Assembly (NCBI GenBank): GCA_023412175.1
Contig: JAEYOB010000789.1
Span: 1 to 11,358, forward strand
Source of the DNA: Pseudomonadota bacterium
GTDB lineage: Bacteria > Pseudomonadota > Alphaproteobacteria > Azospirillales > Azospirillaceae
Reading direction: 5' to 3'
DNA: 11,358 nt
The notes under the pieces were generated by a model, which worked only from the letters and a program-made list of their open reading frames with translations, made no database searches and had not been told where the DNA came from. Position 1 is the first letter of the stretch. Each line of letters starts with the position of its first letter. The translations under genes and the position numbers were made by a program. Of the stretch, positions 7,270 to 11,358 are shown piece by piece.

Positions 7270-8130
7270 ATGTTCGTCATCATCGGCTTCGTCATCGTGC
7301 TCGGCAGCGTGTTCGGTGGCTACCTGGGGGGTGGCGGCCACCTGGGAGTGCTGTGGCAGCCGTTCGAGTTCCTGATCATCCTCGGCGCCGCGGCCGGCGC
7401 GTACTTCATTGGCAACCCCAAAAGCGTCATCTCGCACACCGGCAAGGAGGTCGGCCACCTCTTCAAGGGTCCGAAGTACAACAAGGAGAGTTATCTCGAG
7501 CTGCTCACCATCATGTACCAGGGCTTCAAGATCGCGTAGACCAAGGGCCTGCTGGCCCTCGAGCAGCACATCGAGAAGCCCGAGGACTCGCCGCTGTTCC
7601 AGCAGTTCCCCAAGTTCTACGGCGACCACCACGCCATCGCCTTCCTCTGCACCTATCTCCGCCTGATGTCCCTGGGCGCCGACAACCCGCACGAGCTGGT
7701 CGACCTCATGGAGGAGGACATCGAGACCATGCACCATGAGCACCAGCGCGTGTCCGACGCCATCCAGGCGGTGGCCGACGGCGTGCCGGCGCTGGGCATC
7801 GTGGCGGCGGTGCTGGGCGTGATCCACACCATGGGCTCGATCACCGAACCGCCGGAGGTGCTGGGCAAGCTGATCGGCGCGGCGCTGGTCGGCACCTTCT
7901 CCGGCGTGCTGTTCGCCTATGGCTTCTTTGCGCCGATGGCCGGCGGCCTCAAGGCCATCTACCACGCCGAAGGCAAGTACTATCAGTGCATGAAGACTGG
8001 GTTGCTCGCCCACCTCTCGGGCTATGCGCCGGCAATCTCTGTGGAGTACGCACGCAACGTGCTCGAACCGGAGTACCGGCCGACCTTCGCCCAGGTCGAA
8101 GAGGCGACCGCCGCCCTGCCGCCCGCATAA
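7270..8130 (+). pseudogene. motA: Flagellar stator protein MotA, interrupted by an in-frame TAG at codon 90
   Basis: MotA is the four-helix inner-membrane stator subunit that forms the proton channel with MotB and pushes on rotor protein FliG. The frame runs 287 codons to TAA 8128-8130, full family length, but codon 90 (7537-7539) is TAG. Before it: TM1 about 2-20 and TM2 about 28-48. After it, in the same frame: TKGLLALEQHIEKPEDSP, TM3 with Pro173 (GVPALG) and TM4 with Pro222 (FFAPMA), then the cytoplasmic tail. Pro173, Pro222 and Glu98 fall on the same numbers as the functional residues of E. coli MotA, so the stop sits at Arg90. Lys or Arg is expected, and AAG to TAG needs one change. ATG 7270 has AGGGGA 8 nt upstream. 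A restart at ATG 7666 would lack TM1-2 and has no SD. It could be a real null allele, a sequencing error or a suppressed stop. No motB is adjacent. Confidence 0.88.
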
Positions 8131-8145
8131 CGGCGCTGGCGCACC

Positions 8146-9111
8146 ATGCCCGACATCCGCCCCGAGCGCCCCGACGTCCGCATCGTCTGGAACGAAGGCA
8201 CGGTGGCCGAGTGGGCCGCTGCCTTTGCGCGCGTGCCGCGCTCCACCCTGCCGCAAAGCTTCGGTTACGCCCAGGCCATGGGCAAGACGCACGGCCACGT
8301 GCCGCGTCTGGGGATGATCGAGCAGGACGGCCGCCCCATCGGAATGCTTCAGATTCTGGAGCGCCGCAGCCTCAAGATGTTCCGGCAGCGTCAATTGCAC
8401 CGAGGGCCGCTGTGGTTCGATGGCGAGCCGGAACCCGACGTGCTGGAGGCCGTGCTGTGCCAGCTGCGCCGCGCCTGTCCGGACAACCTGCTGAGCCGGT
8501 TCAGCTTCCTGCCCGAACTGGCCGCCTCGCCGGACACCGAGGCGCTGCTGCTGCGCTGCGGCTTCCGCCGCACCGGGCCGGGCTACCGCACGGTCTGGAT
8601 CGACCTGGGCAAGTCCGACGAGGAACTGCGCGCTGCCCTGGCGCGCAACTGGCGCCAGCCGCTGAAGGCGGCGGAGAAGACCGGCCTTGTCGTCGATCTG
8701 GATCCGGAGGCCAAGAACCTGCCGTGGCTCGCCAAGCAGGAGCACGAGCAGGCGCAGGCCAAGCATTACCGCGAGACGTCGGGCCGGCTGGCCGTGCGGC
8801 TGCGCAATGCACTGTACAAGGCCGATGGAGTGGTGATGGCGGCGGCGCTTGATGGGACGACGCCGGTGGCGGCGGCGCTTCTGCTTGGCCATGGCCACAC
8901 GGCGACCTACCAGATCGGCTGGTCGAACGAGGCGGGCAGGAAATCCAGCGCCATGCGACTGGTGCTGTGGCGGGCCATCGGCCACCTGCGCGAGCGCGGT
9001 TTCCGCTGGCTCGACCTCGGCGGCATCAACCCGGACACTGCGCCGGGCGTCACCGAGTTCAAGCTGGGCACCGGCGGCGAGGCCACCGAGTCGGTGGGCC
9101 TGTACCGCTGA
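8146..9111 (+). CDS. FemAB/BioF2-like GNAT-fold acyltransferase
   Basis: This 321-residue protein looks like a FemAB-related transferase with a BioF2-like acetyltransferase domain. Such proteins transfer amino acids from aminoacyl-tRNA or acyl groups to peptidoglycan precursors or other substrates; the substrate here is unknown. Visible hallmarks are PQSFGYAQAMG (36-46), RNWRQPLKAAEKTG (167-180) with the usual basic stretch before the second GNAT-like half, AALLLGHGHTATYQIGWSNE, and the signature LDLGGINPDTAPGV-EFKLGTGGE (289-311), with the Gly-Gly-Ile-Asn-Pro turn and Phe305-Lys306. There are no membrane segments and no signal peptide. ATG 8146 is 15 bp after the motA stop and has only a weak SD. 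The spacing suggests co-transcription with motA, but a shared function is not established. Confidence 0.82.
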   Translation: MPDIRPERPDVRIVWNEGTVAEWAAAFARVPRSTLPQSFGYAQAMGKTHGHVPRLGMIEQDGRPIGMLQILERRSLKMFRQRQLHRGPLWFDGEPEPDVLEAVLCQLRRACPDNLLSRFSFLPELAASPDTEALLLRCGFRRTGPGYRTVWIDLGKSDEELRAALARNWRQPLKAAEKTGLVVDLDPEAKNLPWLAKQEHEQAQAKHYRETSGRLAVRLRNALYKADGVVMAAALDGTTPVAAALLLGHGHTATYQIGWSNEAGRKSSAMRLVLWRAIGHLRERGFRWLDLGGINPDTAPGVTEFKLGTGGEATESVGLYR

Positions 9112-9167
9112 TCCTTGCGCCCGTGCCGGTCGCGGCACAGGATGGACCCGAGTCGAGAGAGGCAGGC

Positions 9168-9344
9168 ATGGCCGACGACGAGATCCTGAAGCCCGAGGAT
9201 GCCCACAAGGCCATCGTCCGCGCCTCGCAGCGCACGCCGCAGGTGTCGGCGGCGCGCGAGCGGATCCGGAAGATGACCACCGAGGACAAGGGGCTGGAAA
9301 TGCTGGCCCAGGCCATCAGGCGGCTGCTGCACGAGGGGCGTTGA
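9168..9344 (+). CDS. Small hypothetical protein, 58 residues
   Basis: I do not recognise the family. The protein is cytoplasmic, charged and predicted mostly helical: an acidic start (MADDEILKPEDAHKAIV), a Gln/Arg-rich middle and an amphipathic C-terminal helix (LEMLAQAIRRLLHEG). It has no cysteine and no membrane segment. ATG 9168 is preceded by GAGAGAGG at about 6 nt, a good ribosome-binding site, and the segment between 9111 and 9168 is non-coding, both of which support a real gene. It lies 56 bp after the acyltransferase on the same strand and converges on the M23 peptidase gene, with 24 bp between the two stop codons. Confidence 0.7.
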   Translation: MADDEILKPEDAHKAIVRASQRTPQVSAARERIRKMTTEDKGLEMLAQAIRRLLHEGR

Positions 9345-9368
9345 GCCCCGTCGTCGGGCAGGCCGCCG

Positions 9369-10715
9369 TCAGCAGGTTGCCGTGCCGGCGCAGGCCTTGC
9401 TGGCCTTGCCGTCGTCGGTGTGGGCGATCTGCAATCCGGCCCTGGCCTCGGCGTAGGCGCGGTCGGCGGCCCGCATGGTCTGCTCGAACGCCTGCAACTC
9501 GCGTCCCTTCAGCTTCTCGCCGGTCGGCAGCTCGGCGGACTTGGGGTTCACCTGACGGCCGCCCTTCAGCACCTCGTAATGCAGGTGCGCGCCGGTCGAG
9601 CGCCCGGTCGTGCCGACATAGCCGATCACGTCGCCCTGCTCGACCCGCCCACCGCGCCGCACGCCCTTGGCGAAGCGGCTCATGTGGGCGTAGGCGGTGG
9701 TGATCTCGGTGTTGTGGCGGATGCGGATGTAGTTGCCGTAGGCGCCCTTGGGCCCGACCTCCTCGACCATGCCGTTGCCCGCCGCGTAGATCGGCGTGCC
9801 GGTTGGCGCACCGAAATCCACTCCCTTGTGCATCTTGCTGTAGCCGAGGATCGGGTGCATGCGCATGCCGAATCCGGAGGTGAGCCGGGCGCCGTCGATC
9901 GGCGTCAGCAGCAGGGCGCGGCGGATGCTCTCGCCTTCCTGGTCGTAATAGTCGATGCGGCCGTCGCGCGTCTTGTGCCGGTAGATGACCAGCTCGTCGC
10001 CGCCGACGGTGAGGGATGCGAACAGGATGTCGCCTTCGCTGGCCACCGTGCCGTCGGCGGTGACGAAGCGCTCGTACAGGATCTTGAAGCGGTCGCCCGG
10101 CTGCAGGTCGCGTTGGAAGTCGACCTCGTGGGAATAGGTACGGATCGCCGCCAGCATCACCGACAGCGGCACGCCGGCGCCGTTGCCGGCCTCGAAGAAG
10201 CTGGAGCGGATGTCCGCCTCGGCGGCGGCCAGCTCGCGGCGGACCTCTTTCTTGATCTCGGCGGATTCGAAGCCGGCGTCGCCGGTGCGCGCCACGCTGA
10301 CGGATCGCACCACGTCCGTCGCCAACTCCAGCCCGACGAAGCGGCGCGAGCCGCCGCGGCGCGGTTCGAACAGCACGGTGATCTGCTGGCCGATCTGCAG
10401 CTTGCGCGGATCGTACACGTCGCTCAGCGCGGTAATGGCGCCATTGGCCTCGGCGCGCGGGACCGACACGCCGGTGAGCAGGTCCATCAGGGTATCGCCA
10501 CGTCCGACCGATACCACCCGGCGATCCAACCCGCCCGGCGCAGCAGCGACCTCGGTCGCTGCGGCCTCGTCCAGCACCGCCTCTTCGCTGGCAAGCTCGG
10601 CCGATACCACGGCGTCCTTGGCGGACGCAGGAAGCGTAAAGGTGGGGATGAGAACACCGGCGACGCCGGACGCAAGCAACGCAAGCGCGGGAAGGCTGAC
10701 AACCCTCAGACGCAC
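9369..10715 (-). CDS. Secreted LytM/M23 family peptidoglycan endopeptidase (MepM-like)
   Basis: This is a zinc metallopeptidase predicted to cleave peptide cross-links of peptidoglycan in the periplasm. It has 448 residues. Residues 1-32 form a signal peptide (basic start, hydrophobic core, ASA before the cut at about 32/33). A LysM/OapA-like segment follows at about 65-115 (VVSVGRGDTLMDLL ... LQIGQQITVLF), then a MepM-type middle domain. The M23 catalytic domain spans about 278-395, with His296 and Asp300 (HKGVDFG), His344 (AYAHMS) and His377/His379 (HLHYE), all zinc-site or catalytic residues in place. The tail is 55 residues long and ends with two cysteines. GTG 10715 is chosen because GGGAGG lies exactly 6 nt upstream and the frame then starts with a clean signal peptide. 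A TTG at 10721 directly abuts that SD and cannot use it. Confidence 0.93.
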   Translation of the reverse strand: MRLRVVSLPALALLASGVAGVLIPTFTLPASAKDAVVSAELASEEAVLDEAAATEVAAAPGGLDRRVVSVGRGDTLMDLLTGVSVPRAEANGAITALSDVYDPRKLQIGQQITVLFEPRRGGSRRFVGLELATDVVRSVSVARTGDAGFESAEIKKEVRRELAAAEADIRSSFFEAGNGAGVPLSVMLAAIRTYSHEVDFQRDLQPGDRFKILYERFVTADGTVASEGDILFASLTVGGDELVIYRHKTRDGRIDYYDQEGESIRRALLLTPIDGARLTSGFGMRMHPILGYSKMHKGVDFGAPTGTPIYAAGNGMVEEVGPKGAYGNYIRIRHNTEITTAYAHMSRFAKGVRRGGRVEQGDVIGYVGTTGRSTGAHLHYEVLKGGRQVNPKSAELPTGEKLKGRELQAFEQTMRAADRAYAEARAGLQIAHTDDGKASKACAGTATC

Positions 10716-10756
10716 CGGCAACCTCCCTAAGTTTTCCCGCCGCGGCCGGATCGTCC

Positions 10757-10775
10757 CACGCGTGTGTGCGTGCGT
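10757..10775. repeat. Alternating pyrimidine-purine tract
   Basis: Nineteen bases of strict pyrimidine-purine alternation (mixed CG, TG and CA steps) lie between the peptidase promoter candidate and its start codon. Such tracts can adopt the Z form under negative supercoiling. Chance is a real possibility at this GC content. Confidence 0.4.
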
Positions 10776-10807
10776 TCTTCCTGGCCGTCATAGATCCTTC
10801 TGCCCGG

Positions 10808-10836
10808 ACCATGCTCGTCGCGTTGGGCAGTGTCAA
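10808..10836 (-). promoter_or_regulatory. Candidate sigma-70 promoter of the M23 peptidase
   Basis: On the minus strand a perfect TTGACA (-35, 10836-10831) is followed after exactly 17 bp by CATGGT (-10, 10813-10808, 3 of 6 matches). Transcription would start near 10801 and give a leader of about 85 nt before GTG 10715. It is divergent from the rRNA-type promoter about 115 bp away. Confidence 0.45.
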
Positions 10837-10940
10837 CGAACAACCGTCGCCAGGAAGAAGCGCCCCGACCTTTTCCCGAATGGCGTCCACCGCTTTTGGC
10901 CGGCCGGTTCAGGCCCTTCCGCGGAATTTGTCATCGAAGT

Positions 10941-10981
10941 GAAAAAAGCGCTTGCCAGCCGGCTTGGGGTGCCCCTATAAC
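10941..10981 (+). promoter_or_regulatory. Strong rRNA-operon-type promoter
   Basis: The A-rich GAAAAAAG (10941-10949) is followed by TTGCCA (-35, 10952-10957), an 18-bp spacer and TATAAC (-10, 10976-10981). The A-tract looks like an UP element, and A-tract plus a GCGCTTG-type -35 is a common layout for alphaproteobacterial rrn promoters. Downstream is a long non-coding leader with a boxA-like element, which supports the reading. The start of transcription should be near 10988. Confidence 0.65.
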
Positions 10982-10987
10982 CCGGTC

Positions 10988-11358
10988 CACCGACGCGGCG
11001 GCCTCGACTGAGGCGGACGGGTCGGGAACATCCCGGAGGGTTGCGGTTCACCGCAGGAAGCGGCGCCGGTTCGGCGTTGCGCTTTTCGTCTCCGGGGTTT
11101 CTGATGGACAATTCGCGGCTCCGCCGCCGGTTCCGCAAGGGACAGGCCCGGGCCGCTGCCGCTCCGGTTACCGGGCGGCGCGGATCTTGAACAACTGAAT
11201 ACCGTGTTGTGAGAAGGGATGCGCAGGCGGTCGGCTCAGTGGACGGGGTTCCCGGGTTTGTTGGGGGCACGGCACAAAGAGCGGGGTCGTTTTGTGGCAT
11301 CCGACAAGCCAAGCAAGATGAACAGTATCGAGCTTAGGTGTCAGGTGCATCGCACAGG
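10988..11358 (+). other. Probable rRNA operon leader (transcribed spacer before 16S), continuing past the window
   Basis: About 370 bp with no believable gene on either strand, downstream of an rRNA-type promoter. The first 200 bp are very GC-rich. From about 11183 the composition changes to a mixed, RNA-leader-like sequence with a boxA-like element, and it contains short complementary segments (GGATGC at 11217-11222, GCATCC at 11297-11302). The conserved 5' end of 16S rRNA (AGAGTTTGATC) is not reached. A spacer before 23S is an alternative, but the nearby strong promoter and absence of tRNA argue for the 16S leader. Confidence 0.6.
11183..11194 (+). promoter_or_regulatory. boxA-like antitermination element
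   Basis: GATCTTGAACAA matches 10 of 12 bases of the E. coli rRNA boxA core GCTCTTTAACAA. It is followed by a small hairpin, ACAAC with GTTGT about 10 nt further on. boxA RNA binds NusB/NusE to protect rRNA transcription from Rho; that role here is inferred from sequence and position. Confidence 0.55.

Noticed and set aside
8837..8880. Two copies of a 14-bp sequence (TGGCGGCGGCGCTT) 30 bp apart
   Set aside because: They encode similar Ala-rich beta-strand residues in the FemAB-like protein; a codon-usage effect in GC-rich coding DNA is enough.
7243..9138. Long open frame on the minus strand opposite motA and the FemAB-like gene
   Set aside because: Composition is biased, with no recognisable domain, and the plus strand carries clear homologues. 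It does show that lack of stops is no evidence for coding here.
9345..9368. Small CCCG-TCGT-CGGG inverted repeat between convergent genes as a bidirectional terminator
   Set aside because: The stem is only 4 bp and there is no T-run on either side.

Overview
The window looks like ordinary chromosome of a very GC-rich alphaproteobacterium, most likely of the Rhodospirillales and close to Azospirillum. The reasons are the chvI-chvG-hprK-rapZ gene order, the short alphaproteobacterial type of HPr kinase, and the style of the rRNA promoter and leader at the right end. The assignment to a genus is inference. I see no insertion sequence, prophage, CRISPR array or tRNA gene.

Left part (1-3711, minus strand). 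This is a regulatory cluster read right to left: response regulator chvI, sensor kinase chvG (start overlaps the end of chvI by 32 bp), an unrecognised 116-residue helical protein, HPr kinase/phosphorylase hprK, and rapZ (4-bp ATGA overlap with hprK, cut by the window edge). In alphaproteobacteria this group couples an envelope/acid two-component system to the regulatory phosphotransferase (PTS) branch.

Middle (3712-7022). A divergent intergenic region with a 6+6 palindrome leads to a HugZ-like split-barrel flavin/haem protein on the plus strand. A 401-bp non-coding leader then precedes a complete PEP carboxykinase of the GTP-dependent type, closed by a strong intrinsic terminator. In rhizobia the gene divergent from chvI is an ATP-type pckA, so the neighbourhood is kept while the enzyme family differs.

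Right-centre (7023-9344, plus strand). A motA homologue is interrupted by one in-frame TAG at codon 90, the position of the key charged residue Arg90 in E. coli MotA, with everything after it intact. A FemAB/BioF2-like acyltransferase and a 58-residue conserved-looking small protein follow. No motB is next to motA.

Right end (9345-11358). A secreted LytM/M23 peptidoglycan endopeptidase on the minus strand is divergent from a strong rRNA-type promoter (TTGCCA-18-TATAAC with an A-tract upstream). About 375 bp of leader follow, including a boxA-like antitermination sequence. The leader runs to the window edge, so a 16S rRNA gene is expected just outside.

The most notable features are the motA amber codon at a functionally critical position, the GTP-type PEPCK in the chvI locus, the loss of the P-loop lysine in RapZ, and the rRNA leader.
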